Assembly (NCBI GenBank): GCA_002437905.1
Contig: DJRT01000002.1
Coordinates: forward strand, 1 to 64,000
Direction of reading: 5' to 3'
DNA length: 64,000 bases
Source of the DNA: Ruminococcaceae bacterium UBA6353
GTDB lineage: Bacteria > Bacillota > Clostridia > Oscillospirales > Acutalibacteraceae
The position numbers were made by a program, and so were the translations under genes. The notes beneath the pieces were generated by a model, which searched no databases, was not told the origin of the DNA, and saw only the letters and a list, made by a program, of their open reading frames with translations. This document shows positions 27,202 to 35,863 of this stretch, piece after piece. Within the stretch, counting starts at the first letter, position 1. Each line of letters begins with the position of its first letter.

Positions 27202-29460
27202 ATGCCTTTTCATACGAACAAATTTATCTGTTATCCGGAGCCGTATTCGCCCGATTTTTCCTGGGACGATCCGGCACCGCTGTTTCGGCGGCATTTTGCC
27301 GTGGAGGACGGCCTGCGGGGGGCGGTCCTGTCGATCTGCGCTCTGGGGTTGGGGGAGGCCTATCTCAATGGCCGTCCGGTTACGCAGGATCGGTACATAT
27401 CCCCGGTGGGTAATTATGATAAGACGCTCTGGTATACGGAATATACCGTAACAGAGCTGCTGCATCCCGGCGATAATCTAGCGGCGGTAGCCTTGGGCAA
27501 CGGCCTTTACAATGAGGGGCTGCACACTGCCTGGGACTTTGACGCAGCTCCGTGGAGAGATGTGCCGAAGCTGCTGTTTTCATTGGAGCTGCGGTATGCC
27601 GACCATACAGAGCATATCGGCAGCGATACGGCCTGGCTGTGCATGCGTGCGCGGTCGCCCTACCGGTTCCATCAGCTGCGGTATGGAGAGTACTATGATG
27701 CCCGCTGCCAGGTCGATTGGATGCAGCCTTCCGCTACGGAAGCGGGCTGGGTGCCGGCGGCACTGGCATCCCGGCCCGCCGGCTGCCTGCGGCTTTGTCC
27801 GTGTCCGCCGATTCGTGAGGAGCGCACCTATACCTGCGTGCGGATGTTTCACAATGACCACGGCGGCTGGGTCTTTGATTTTGGGCAGAACATGTCCGGT
27901 TATGTCGAATTAACGACCGTCCAGCCTGCCGGCACCCGCCTGCGGCTGATCTATGCCGAGGAGCTGAATGACGACGGCACCCGCCGGGACAATTCGCTGG
28001 AGAAATACTATGCGGACACAAATGCGGCGGGAGACCGTACACAGATCGGGTATCTGACCTGCAGCGGCAATACCGACCGTTGGAAGCCGACCTTCGCCTA
28101 CTATGGCTTTCGGTATGTGATTGTGGAGGGGATGGAGAGCCCGCCGCAAAAGGACTGCCTGACAGCGTATTTTGTCCATCAGCAGCTGCCGGTTCTGGGG
28201 CGGTTCGCCTGCTCTGAGGCGGTTTTGAATAAGCTATACGATTGCAGCCGCATTTCAACGCTCTCGAACCTCTTTTATGTGCCAACCGATTGCCCGACGC
28301 GGGAGAAGCTTGGCTGGTGCAACGATGCCCAGGCTTCGGCTGAGCAGATGATCCAAAATCTGGATATGCGGGGCTTTTACAACAAATGGATGCAGGATAT
28401 TCTGGACGCGCAGCGTCCGGACGGCGACCTGCCCGGCATTGTGCCCACTGGTGGCTGGGGATATGATTGGGGCAGCGGCCCGATCAGCACCGGGATCCTG
28501 TTTGAAATCCCGGCCAGACTGTATCAATACTACGGTGATACCAATTGGCTGTGCAAAGCGTATCCGGCCATGCGCCGGCATTTGAGTTTCCTTGAAGGAA
28601 AGGTCGATTCTTGCACCGGACTGTGTGCCCACGGACTGAGCGATTGGGCAGGACCGTTCGATCCGGGGGATGACGAGCCGGTGCCGCTGAGCTTTACCTG
28701 CACGCTGCTGCTGATCCGGTTTTACCGCATTGCGCAGCTGGCTGCCGGCTTTGCCGGGGAGGCCGCTGCACTTCCGGCGCTGGAGGCTGCAGAGAACCGG
28801 GCAATCGCCGCTTTCCGCCGTGCCTATGTGCGGCCGGATGGTGGCTGCCGGATTGAACAGCAGACAGCTGTGGCTATGATGACGGTGCTGGGACTGTACG
28901 GAGATACGGCACTGGCCAGACAGCAGCTGCTGAAGACCTTTGAAAAGAGGCAGTATCACTTCTATCTGGGGATGCTGGGGATGCAATACCTTTTGCCGGC
29001 CTGCGATATTTGTGGGCTGCAGGAGGAGGGCTACCGTCTGCTGACAGCACACGGGTATCCATCTTACCGGGAGTGGTTTGCACACGGAGCGACGACCTTA
29101 TATGAGCACTTCCAGGAGGGAACCTCCAAAAACCATCACATGTATTCCTGTGTGATTGCCTGGTTCCATAACACGATTTTAGGCATACGCCAGACGCAGG
29201 ATCTGGCTCTGCACGGGACGATCACGCTGTCCCCCTGTTTTCTTTCCGAGCTGCAATTTGCTGAGGGAAGCTTTGAAACGGTAGCCGGCAGGATTGCTGT
29301 GGGGTGGCGGCGGCAAGAGGATGGATTTGTGCAGCTGACAGTGGAAATCCCTGCCGGCGTGCGGGCAACGCTGCATCTGACCGGCTATGCAGCGGATGGG
29401 CAGACTGATCGGCTACTGGCTGCAGGAAAGCAGCAATTCGTAGCGAAAAAAGTCCAGTGA
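27202..29460 (+). CDS. Alpha-L-rhamnosidase, GH78
   Basis: A 752-residue cytosolic enzyme that removes alpha-L-rhamnose from plant or bacterial glycans. The N-terminal beta-sandwich has SICALGLGEAYLNGRPV, as in Bac_rhamnosid_N, then WVFDFGQNMSGYVEL. The (alpha/alpha)6 barrel carries the family signature YVPTDCPTREKLGWCNDAQ, including the predicted catalytic Glu, plus GIVPTGGWGYDWGSGP. Near the C-terminus HGATTLYEHF and a final beta-sandwich are typical. There is no signal peptide, so the substrate must be imported. AAAGGAGGGG precedes the ATG. The gene is preceded by the AraC regulator and followed 13 bases later by the DUF3863-like gene. Confidence 0.92.
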   Translation: MPFHTNKFICYPEPYSPDFSWDDPAPLFRRHFAVEDGLRGAVLSICALGLGEAYLNGRPVTQDRYISPVGNYDKTLWYTEYTVTELLHPGDNLAAVALGNGLYNEGLHTAWDFDAAPWRDVPKLLFSLELRYADHTEHIGSDTAWLCMRARSPYRFHQLRYGEYYDARCQVDWMQPSATEAGWVPAALASRPAGCLRLCPCPPIREERTYTCVRMFHNDHGGWVFDFGQNMSGYVELTTVQPAGTRLRLIYAEELNDDGTRRDNSLEKYYADTNAAGDRTQIGYLTCSGNTDRWKPTFAYYGFRYVIVEGMESPPQKDCLTAYFVHQQLPVLGRFACSEAVLNKLYDCSRISTLSNLFYVPTDCPTREKLGWCNDAQASAEQMIQNLDMRGFYNKWMQDILDAQRPDGDLPGIVPTGGWGYDWGSGPISTGILFEIPARLYQYYGDTNWLCKAYPAMRRHLSFLEGKVDSCTGLCAHGLSDWAGPFDPGDDEPVPLSFTCTLLLIRFYRIAQLAAGFAGEAAALPALEAAENRAIAAFRRAYVRPDGGCRIEQQTAVAMMTVLGLYGDTALARQQLLKTFEKRQYHFYLGMLGMQYLLPACDICGLQEEGYRLLTAHGYPSYREWFAHGATTLYEHFQEGTSKNHHMYSCVIAWFHNTILGIRQTQDLALHGTITLSPCFLSELQFAEGSFETVAGRIAVGWRRQEDGFVQLTVEIPAGVRATLHLTGYAADGQTDRLLAAGKQQFVAKKVQ

Positions 29461-29473
29461 GGAGCACGAAAAA

Positions 29474-31030
29474 ATGAAAAAGAACATCGTCAACATCATC
29501 AATTTTGTCCGGGCGGAGGATCCGCGCAACACCCAGGAGGAGCTGTACGACACCTATAAGCGCCAGGTGCAGCTGTGCCGGCAGTATCCGATGCCGTACA
29601 CCTTCCTGCTGCAATACGATGCGCTGGTACGGCCGGAATATGTGGCCTTGCTGCTGCAGGATCCCGATCCGCATTGTGAGGTTGGTATCTGGATCGAAAT
29701 GGCACAGGAGCAGGTGGAAAAGTGCGGCCTGACATGGCGGGGACGCCCTGGCTACAAGTGGGATTGGCATGTCAACCCGGATCTGCTGATGGCATACACA
29801 CTGCCGCAGCGGAAAGCGCTCATTGACGAGTTTTTCGGAAAATTCCTTGAAGTGTTCGGGTATTACCCAAGGTCCGTCGGTTCCTGGATGCTGGATACCT
29901 ACTCCATCCAGTACATGACAGAACAATACGGCGTGGATGCTTTTTGCATCTGCAAGGATCAGTACGGCACCGACGGCTATACCCTGTGGGGCGGGTATTA
30001 TAATCAGGCCTATTACCCAAGTAAGCGCAATATGTTTATGCCGGCACAGACACCGGAGAGGCAAATTCACACCCCGGTGTTCCGGATGCTGGGCAGTGAC
30101 CCAATCTATCAATACACCTGCAGTGCAGACGAGCATTATAACCCGGCACCGCTGCAGCATGTGTTTTCATTGGAGCCTGTCTGGGAAACGGGGCAGAGTG
30201 AGAAATGGGTAGATTGGTATTTGCGCAACAATTTTGAAGAGGAGGGTCTTGCCTGGGCGTATACGCAGGCCGGGCAGGAGAACCCTTTTCGCTGGGAGCG
30301 GTTCGGCGAGGGGTTGACCATGCAGATGGCGAAGCTTTATCAGGGGGTGCAGGAAAAGCGTTGGGAAGTGCAGACGCTGGGCGAGTCCGGGCGCTGGTTC
30401 AAGCAGACTTACCCCATGACGCCGGCCACCGCGGTTACCTGTATGGATGACTGGCAGCAGCAGGGACGCCAGGCGTTCTGGTACGATTGCAGGAACTACC
30501 GGGTCAGCTTTTATACCGACCGGGGAAGAGTCTGTATCCGGGATATGTTCCTGTTCGACGAACGGCATGATGAGCGATACTGGGATGCTGTGGCAACCGG
30601 AAATACCGGTATCTATGACGCTCTGCCGCTGGTGGACGGCTACCGCTGGAGCGGCAATGATGTGTTCTGTGCAATTGAGTGGCTTGATTCTGACGGAAAA
30701 GCGCTTCCCGGCTGTATCCGATCCGTCGGCAAAGAGGGGGATGCGGTGTTATTGGCAGCGGTAACAGCCGGGGAGGCCACGATTGCTGTGCGATGCGATG
30801 AAAATGGTGTGGAATTGTCCGGGCTGCCGACCGGCACAGTCTTGCGCGTGGCCTGGGATACCACGGCGGATACAACGATCACAACCGTACAGCACAACCG
30901 GGTCGAATACTGCCACGACGGCTGCTGTTATAGCCTGCGGGTAGAGGGCGGCACGGTTAGCGCAGCAGACAAGGGCTATACTGTGCGGGTGAACCGATCC
31001 ACTGTGCGCCTGCTGCCTACCCGGCAATAA
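29474..31030 (+). CDS. DUF3863/DUF3864-like protein, possible sugar-active enzyme
   Basis: A 518-residue protein with no signal peptide. The first ~270 residues look like a TIM-barrel or NodB-like fold: IINFVRAEDPRNTQEELYDT, MPYTFLLQYDALVRPEYVAL, VGIWIEMAQ, GYYPRSVGSWMLDTYSIQYM and AFCICKDQYGTDGYTLWGGY. The last ~170 residues are beta-rich. This pattern resembles proteins annotated DUF3863/DUF3864 in gut bacteria, and is family recall rather than a search. Chemistry is unknown; position after GH78 suggests action on the same rhamnose-containing glycan. AGGAGC lies before the ATG, and the terminator follows at 31044. Confidence 0.6.
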   Translation: MKKNIVNIINFVRAEDPRNTQEELYDTYKRQVQLCRQYPMPYTFLLQYDALVRPEYVALLLQDPDPHCEVGIWIEMAQEQVEKCGLTWRGRPGYKWDWHVNPDLLMAYTLPQRKALIDEFFGKFLEVFGYYPRSVGSWMLDTYSIQYMTEQYGVDAFCICKDQYGTDGYTLWGGYYNQAYYPSKRNMFMPAQTPERQIHTPVFRMLGSDPIYQYTCSADEHYNPAPLQHVFSLEPVWETGQSEKWVDWYLRNNFEEEGLAWAYTQAGQENPFRWERFGEGLTMQMAKLYQGVQEKRWEVQTLGESGRWFKQTYPMTPATAVTCMDDWQQQGRQAFWYDCRNYRVSFYTDRGRVCIRDMFLFDERHDERYWDAVATGNTGIYDALPLVDGYRWSGNDVFCAIEWLDSDGKALPGCIRSVGKEGDAVLLAAVTAGEATIAVRCDENGVELSGLPTGTVLRVAWDTTADTTITTVQHNRVEYCHDGCCYSLRVEGGTVSAADKGYTVRVNRSTVRLLPTRQ

Positions 31031-31043
31031 GCATACCTCGCAA

Positions 31044-31093
31044 CAAAGAACCGCACCGGAAAGTTTAGTATGACTTTCCGGTGCGGTTCTTTG
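31044..31093. terminator. Bidirectional terminator
   Basis: A 20- to 21-bp perfect stem (CAAAGAACCGCACCGG pairing with CCGGTGCGGTTCTTTG, extended by AAAGT/ACTTT) with an 8-base loop. It lies between the GH78 locus and the convergent galU. Confidence 0.85.
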
Positions 31094-31112
31094 CGTGTAA
31101 TGTGTTTTTCCT

Positions 31113-31985
31113 TTACAGCGTTTTGACCAATTCTTTCAGGTAAGCGGCAAAATCCGCCTGCAGGTCGGGGCGCTGCAGCGCAACCTCACAGTTGGCCTGC
31201 AATATGCCAAGCTTGTTGCCCATGTCGTAGCGCTTGCCGACAAAATCGACCCCCATCATATTGCCGTTTTGCGCCTGTACCCGCAGTGCGTCGGTCAGCT
31301 GGATCTCTCCGCCGACACCCGGCGCTGTGCGATCCAGGATATCGAAAATATCCGGTGTAAGAACATTGCGTCCCAGGACAGAATACAGGGACAATACCTT
31401 GTCCGGCGTAGGCTTTTCGATCATATCCGATACGGTGAAAATGTTGTCCCGGACAGTGGAGACGGCCAGGGAGCAGTAGCGCAGCACCTGCTCCGCCGTA
31501 ACCTGCTTGATGCCGACAACGGATTTACCGTATTCTTCATACACGCGGCAAAGCTGACCGCAAACGGGGTCGTCCCCGATGATCACATCGTCACCGTACA
31601 GGACGGCAAAGGGCTCATCCCCGACAAAGGCGCGGGCACAGTTGACGGCGTGACCAAGGCCCTTTGTTTCCCGCTGCCGGATGTAGTGGATATTGGCAAT
31701 ATGAGAAAGGGCGCGCACGCATGCAAGCTCCTCCTCCTTGCCCTTTGCTTCCAGCGCAGCTTCCAGCTCGATGCTGTGATCAAAGTGATCCTCAATAACG
31801 CCCTTGCCGCGGTTCGTGATAATCAGAATATCCTCGATACCGGCGGCAGCGGCCTCCTCAACGATGTACTGGATCGCAGGCTTGTCCACGATCGGCAGCA
31901 TCTCTTTCGGCATGGATTTGGAGGCCGGGAGCACCCGCGTGCCCAGACCTGCAGCCGGTATCACCGCTTTGCGAATTTTCCGCAT
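31113..31985 (-). CDS. galU: UTP-glucose-1-phosphate uridylyltransferase
   Basis: A 290-residue nucleotidyltransferase that makes UDP-glucose from UTP and glucose-1-phosphate for cell-wall and surface glycans. Signature elements are AVIPAAGLGTRVLPASKSMP with the catalytic Arg/Lys, KPAIQYIVEEAAAAGI, VLYGDDVIIGDDPVC, IEKPTPDKV, LGRNVLTPDIFDIL and GGEIQLTDALR. Length is typical of bacterial GalU. It starts 25 bases after the stop of the RING/zinc-ribbon gene on the same strand, so it is likely co-transcribed from the promoter at 33018-32990. Confidence 0.95.
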   Translation of the reverse strand: MRKIRKAVIPAAGLGTRVLPASKSMPKEMLPIVDKPAIQYIVEEAAAAGIEDILIITNRGKGVIEDHFDHSIELEAALEAKGKEEELACVRALSHIANIHYIRQRETKGLGHAVNCARAFVGDEPFAVLYGDDVIIGDDPVCGQLCRVYEEYGKSVVGIKQVTAEQVLRYCSLAVSTVRDNIFTVSDMIEKPTPDKVLSLYSVLGRNVLTPDIFDILDRTAPGVGGEIQLTDALRVQAQNGNMMGVDFVGKRYDMGNKLGILQANCEVALQRPDLQADFAAYLKELVKTL

Positions 31986-32010
31986 GAAATATCCCCCTTA
32001 TTTTTCGCCG

Positions 32011-32961
32011 TTATGGTAAAAGTACGGCAACGATCTGCGTCAATACATAGAAGATCATGTAGCCGATCAAAGCTACGGAAAACGAGGCGCCGCCCGCCTG
32101 TGCCAGCTCCGAAGGCGAAATATCCGGCACACGCTCCTGCACACTCTGGATACGGCTGATGCAATGCTGTTTATACAGACGGTTGGCTACGCCGGCCATG
32201 ATGATGCGTATTGCTAATATCATAACAGATAAAAGGAAAATTGACAAGAGACAGTATTTCTGTGCCGGCGTCATGGTGGTAACATCCGGTGCGGTTGTGG
32301 TCGTCATGTCGATCCCCAGCCGCGAGAAAGCGACGGAGGCCAAAAAAGAATAGACAGCGGTTATCACCAGCTGCAGGATTCCATAAAGATACATCCGGCG
32401 GTACAGATACCAGTATGGGCCGAAAAACAGCGCCGCCCAGTTCCAGCCGCCGGTTCCGGTGGCAAAAAGCTGCCGGAATCGCTGAATATAATACGAGGAA
32501 TTCTGCCCCACATAGGCCGAAAGAAGTCCGGCCGGCACCTGGTCGATCCGATCATTCGGATCGTAGGAGGGCGCCTGCTTGCAGGTGAAAGGCGTATATT
32601 CGTAGAAAGCGCCGGATGTCTCTTTTTTCTCATCGGTAGGGGAGTGCCATTCCTTCTGCTGCAGGGGCATCCCGCAGCGCTGGCAGAATTCCGCGTACTC
32701 TGGATTTTCGGTGTGGCAGCGCGGACACACCGCCGCTGTGCGCCGCTGTGTGCTTTCTGTTTCCTCAGCGGCCGCGGCTTCTGCCTTTTCGCGGCTCCAT
32801 TGCTGATCGGTGCCGTGCAGTCCTTCCAGATGACAATGCCCTTCCTGCTCCCAGCACCGGCGATGGTGGGGGAGGCCGCACTGCGGACAGGCAACAATAT
32901 CCTCATTGGGGAAAAGCGGTCTGCCGCATACCGGGCATTTCAAGCCATCATAAAAAAACAT
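32011..32961 (-). CDS. RING-like/zinc-ribbon protein with membrane-bound DUF2628-like domain
   Basis: A 316-residue protein. At residues 8-45 lies a prokaryotic RING-finger family 1 motif (LKCPVCGRPLFPNEDIVACP, then CGLPHHRRCWEQEGHC). Near residue 77 a zinc ribbon has CPRCHTENPEYAEFCQRCG. The C-terminal ~150 residues hold NWAALFFGPYWYLYRRMY, a DUF2628-type signature, and three or four transmembrane helices. Function is unknown; such proteins may be membrane quality-control or assembly factors. The start is the ATG at 32961 with AGGAGATG upstream; the frame extends to 33018 over the promoter. It is divergent from murD and probably in an operon with galU. Confidence 0.75.
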   Translation of the reverse strand: MFFYDGLKCPVCGRPLFPNEDIVACPQCGLPHHRRCWEQEGHCHLEGLHGTDQQWSREKAEAAAAEETESTQRRTAAVCPRCHTENPEYAEFCQRCGMPLQQKEWHSPTDEKKETSGAFYEYTPFTCKQAPSYDPNDRIDQVPAGLLSAYVGQNSSYYIQRFRQLFATGTGGWNWAALFFGPYWYLYRRMYLYGILQLVITAVYSFLASVAFSRLGIDMTTTTAPDVTTMTPAQKYCLLSIFLLSVMILAIRIIMAGVANRLYKQHCISRIQSVQERVPDISPSELAQAGGASFSVALIGYMIFYVLTQIVAVLLP

Positions 32962-32989
32962 AGGCGTTTCATCTCCTGTTCCTGGTGCT

Positions 32990-33018
32990 ATTATACCCGC
33001 GGACAATGGCGCTGGCAA
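32990..33018 (-). promoter_or_regulatory. Promoter of the RING/zinc-ribbon-galU operon
   Basis: Minus strand: TTGCCA (33018-33013), a 17-base spacer, TATAAT (32995-32990). Confidence 0.7.
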
Positions 33019-33088
33019 GCCAAACGGACGGAAATTTAGAAAAAGTTAATATTTGCGACAGATATGGCAGAAATATGCCTTTCTTCCC

Positions 33089-33117
33089 TTGATATTTTCT
33101 ATAATCGGCAGTATAAT
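33089..33117 (+). promoter_or_regulatory. Promoter of murD
   Basis: TTGATA at 33089-33094 and TATAAT at 33112-33117 with an ideal 17-base spacer. The predicted start site, about 33124, lies only a few bases before the inverted-repeat element. Confidence 0.75.
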
Positions 33118-33130
33118 ATTATGGATACAG

Positions 33131-33404
33131 TAGACAAAGCAAACGGGGTACAACGACTTTTTCGGCTAAACAGCGTCCTTATCGGCTTTGTTGCCCTCCG
33201 CTCAGAATACGCCAGTATTCTTCGGTCGGGACGCCGCGCCGCTAAGAAACGCTGTTGGCCGAAAATCTTCGACCTGAAACGAGAAGATTTTTTCGTTTTG
33301 GAAGTCGAAGAACGCAGTAATACTGTCGTATTGCGAGTGATGAGACAAACAAAACGGAGAAATATTCCGTTTCAGGAACCGTTGTACCCCGATTGTTTTG
33401 TCTA
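33131..33404 (+). repeat. 274-bp structured element with terminal inverted repeats (MITE-like or RNA leader)
   Basis: Positions 33131-33154 and 33381-33404 are inverted repeats matching at 22 of 24 bases, both ending in TA; they begin TAGACAAA and end inside with GGGGTACAAC. Between them are nested or tandem helices: TTTTCGGC/GCCGAAAA with AACAGCG/CGCTGTT, AGAATAC/GTATTCT (33204-33221), TCTTCGAC/GTCGAAGA (33266-33311), AATAC/GTATT (33319-33332) and AAACGGA/TCCGTTT (33352-33372). The element sits between the murD promoter and its ribosome site, so it forms most of the 5' leader. TA-flanked ends suit a Tc1/IS630-type MITE; a structured RNA is the alternative. Confidence 0.7.
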
Positions 33405-33429
33405 TGCACACAGAGGAAAGGACAACAGC

Positions 33430-34812
33430 ATGAGTAAAGCCAGCGATTTTTTTGCCTCTATGGCACATAAACGGGTAACAATCTGCGGCATCGGGCACAA
33501 TAACATACCGGTCATTCACCAGTTTCTGCAGGCGGGGGCAGCCGTGACTGCCTGTGATCGCCGCAGCGAGGCAGAATTGGGCGACACAGCGGCGGAACTG
33601 CGCGCAGCTGGCGCCCGGCTGTGCCTCGGCGAGGGATATCTTGACGATCTCAGCGGCGATCTGATCCTGCGCACGCCGGGCATGAAGCCGTATCTGCCGG
33701 CATTTGAAAAAGCACGGGCACAAGGCATGACGGTCACATCGGAAATGGAGCTGTTTTTTGCTCTGTGCGAGGCGCCGATCTATGCCGTAACGGGTTCGGA
33801 CGGCAAAACAACGACTACGACCATCATCGCCGGGCTTTTGGATGCAGCCGGGGTCAAAACTTTTGTCGGCGGCAATATCGGGCGCGCTTTGCTGCCCTAT
33901 GTTGAGCAGATCACACCGCAGGATGCTGCGGTTGTGGAACTGTCCAGCTTTCAGCTGACAGGCATGCGGCAATCACCGCATGTCGGCGTGGTGACCAATG
34001 TTGCCCCCAATCATCTGGATTGGCATACCGATATGCAGGAGTATATTGATGCCAAGCGGAATTTGGTGCTGTACCAAAGGGCGGGTGATCGGGCGGTGCT
34101 GAATGCCGATAACGCCATTACCGCCGGCTTTGCTGAAGGTCTGCACAGTGCGGTCTGGCGGTTTTCCCGCCGGGCACGGGTGGATACCGGCTGCTGGCTG
34201 GATGAACAGCGCCGGATTGTGGTAACGGCCGACGGAAAGGATACGGTCGTGATGGCAGCCGACGATATCCGTCTGCCCGGCGATCATAATATCGAAAACT
34301 ACATGGCGGCAATCGCCGCCGTGTGGGGAAGGGTTCCGTCGGAGGCTATCCGGCGCTTTGCTGAGGCCTTTGGCGGCGTAGAACACCGCTGTGAGCTTGT
34401 TCGCACCCGTGCCGGTGTCCGATGGTACAATGACTCCATCGGCACCAGCCCCTCCCGCACCATTGCCGGCCTGAAGGCCTTCCGGCAAAAGGTCATTCTG
34501 ATCGCCGGCGGGTATGACAAGCACATCCCCTATACACCGCTTGGCCCTGTCGCAGCCGAGAAAGTGCAGGCGGCGATCCTGCTCGGAGCAACAGCCGATG
34601 CCATTGAGTCTTCTATCCGTGCCTGCTCTGCTCTGCCTATCCTGCGGGTAGAAACGATGGAACAGGCAGTACAGGCGGCCGCCGACATGGCGCAGCCGGG
34701 CGATATCGTGTTTATGTCGCCGGCCAGTGCCAGCTTTGATCTGTATAAGAATTTTGAGGAACGCGGCAACCACTTTAAGCGGCTGGTTTGTGCGCTGCCG
34801 GAGAAGGAGTGA
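33430..34812 (+). CDS. murD: UDP-N-acetylmuramoylalanine-D-glutamate ligase
   Basis: A 460-residue cytosolic Mur ligase that adds D-glutamate to UDP-MurNAc-L-Ala in peptidoglycan synthesis. The N-terminal Rossmann domain has KRVTICGIGHNN. The ATP-binding loop is VTGSDGKTTTTT near residue 120. The central domain has GGNIGRALL, VVELSSFQL and VTNVAPNHLDWH. The C-terminal ligase domain has EHRCELVRTRAGVRWYNDS and LIAGGYDK. The start is the ATG at 33430, just after GAGGAAAGG. The frame remains open back to 33064 through the inverted-repeat element, but that stretch is leader, not protein. It reads into the M42 peptidase gene. Confidence 0.95.
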   Translation: MSKASDFFASMAHKRVTICGIGHNNIPVIHQFLQAGAAVTACDRRSEAELGDTAAELRAAGARLCLGEGYLDDLSGDLILRTPGMKPYLPAFEKARAQGMTVTSEMELFFALCEAPIYAVTGSDGKTTTTTIIAGLLDAAGVKTFVGGNIGRALLPYVEQITPQDAAVVELSSFQLTGMRQSPHVGVVTNVAPNHLDWHTDMQEYIDAKRNLVLYQRAGDRAVLNADNAITAGFAEGLHSAVWRFSRRARVDTGCWLDEQRRIVVTADGKDTVVMAADDIRLPGDHNIENYMAAIAAVWGRVPSEAIRRFAEAFGGVEHRCELVRTRAGVRWYNDSIGTSPSRTIAGLKAFRQKVILIAGGYDKHIPYTPLGPVAAEKVQAAILLGATADAIESSIRACSALPILRVETMEQAVQAAADMAQPGDIVFMSPASASFDLYKNFEERGNHFKRLVCALPEKE

Positions 34813-34819
34813 TAAAGCT

Positions 34820-35863
34820 ATGACGGAGTATGAGACAATCACATCGGATCTGGAGCAGCTTTGCGGTGCCTGTGGCGTGGCCGGGCATCCGGCGGCTGCG
34901 CAGGCAGCAGCAGAGCTGCTGCGCCCGCTGACGGATGAGTGCCGGACGGATACGATCGGCAATGTGCTGGCTGTGCGCCGTAGCACCCGGGCGGATGCAC
35001 CGGTAATCCTGCTGGAGGCGCATCTGGACGAGATCGGTTTTTTGGTGACCGATATTGACGACCTCGGCTTTGTCCATGTGGCAGCAGCCGGAGGGATCGA
35101 CACCCGTGTGCTGGCAGCGCAGCCGGTGCAGGTGCATGGGGATGCGCTGTATTCCGGCGTCTTTTGCTCGGTGCCGCCGCACCTTATCCGCGAGGATAGT
35201 GCGCTTCCGGCACTGGAGAATATGGGCATTGACATCGGTATGACGGCGGAGCAGGCGCGTGAGCATGTGCCGCTGGGCAGCCGTGTTGGCTTTGCTCCGT
35301 GTTTTTGCCGGCTGAACGAGCATACCGTTTCTTCAAAGGCACTGGATGACCGTGCCGGCTGCGCGGCCATCCTGCATTGCCTGCGGCAGCTTAAGGAAAC
35401 GGCCGCGACTGTGGTCGTGTCTTTCTCCGCGCAGGAGGAGATCGGCTCCCGTGGGGCCGGCCTGGCTGCCCGCCAGCTGCGGCCGTGTGTTGCGCTGGCG
35501 ACGGATGTCAGCTTTGCGCTGGCACCGGAGGAAAAACCGCATGAATGCGGAAAGCTTGGCGAAGGCGTGATGATCGGCATTTCGCCGGTGCTGGATACCG
35601 CTGTATCCGCCCGATTGCAGCAGCTGGCGGCACAAAAGGCTATTCCTTCCCAGACGGAGGTGATGGGTGGCCGAACCGGCACGGATGCGGACATGATCAG
35701 CAATGAGGGCTGCGGTATCCCAACGGGTCTGCTGTCCATCCCGCAGCGGTATATGCATACTCCGGTAGAGATCGTTGATATACGCGATATTGCGGCGACC
35801 GGCGATCTGATGGCTGCTTATGTACAGAACTGCGTCGAGGAGGTGCGGAAATACCATGGATAA
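34820..35863 (+). CDS. M42-family metallo-aminopeptidase (first copy)
   Basis: A 347-residue di-metal peptidase of the M42 (glutamyl/cellulase-M-like aminopeptidase, TET) family, soluble and presumably cytosolic. Visible metal or catalytic elements are VILLEAHLDEIGFLV (His/Asp), SSKALDDRAGCAAILH (Asp metal bridge), SFSAQEEIGSRGAGLA (Glu-Glu), an ATDVSFALAP strand and IPTGLLSIPQRYMHTPVE (metal His). It would trim N-terminal residues from peptides. The start is the ATG at 34820, eight bases after the murD stop, with GGAGAAGGAG overlapping the murD end. It overlaps the second M42 gene by eight bases. Confidence 0.9.
   Translation: MTEYETITSDLEQLCGACGVAGHPAAAQAAAELLRPLTDECRTDTIGNVLAVRRSTRADAPVILLEAHLDEIGFLVTDIDDLGFVHVAAAGGIDTRVLAAQPVQVHGDALYSGVFCSVPPHLIREDSALPALENMGIDIGMTAEQAREHVPLGSRVGFAPCFCRLNEHTVSSKALDDRAGCAAILHCLRQLKETAATVVVSFSAQEEIGSRGAGLAARQLRPCVALATDVSFALAPEEKPHECGKLGEGVMIGISPVLDTAVSARLQQLAAQKAIPSQTEVMGGRTGTDADMISNEGCGIPTGLLSIPQRYMHTPVEIVDIRDIAATGDLMAAYVQNCVEEVRKYHG

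Noticed and set aside
33064..33429. In-frame 122-codon extension of murD
   Set aside because: It covers the promoter and the inverted-repeat element. MurD length and motifs fit the ATG at 33430 with a strong ribosome site, so the extension is treated as untranslated leader.
33973..35739. 588-codon minus-strand frame across murD and the first M42 gene
   Set aside because: Spans two unrelated real genes and has Ser/Arg-rich shadow composition.
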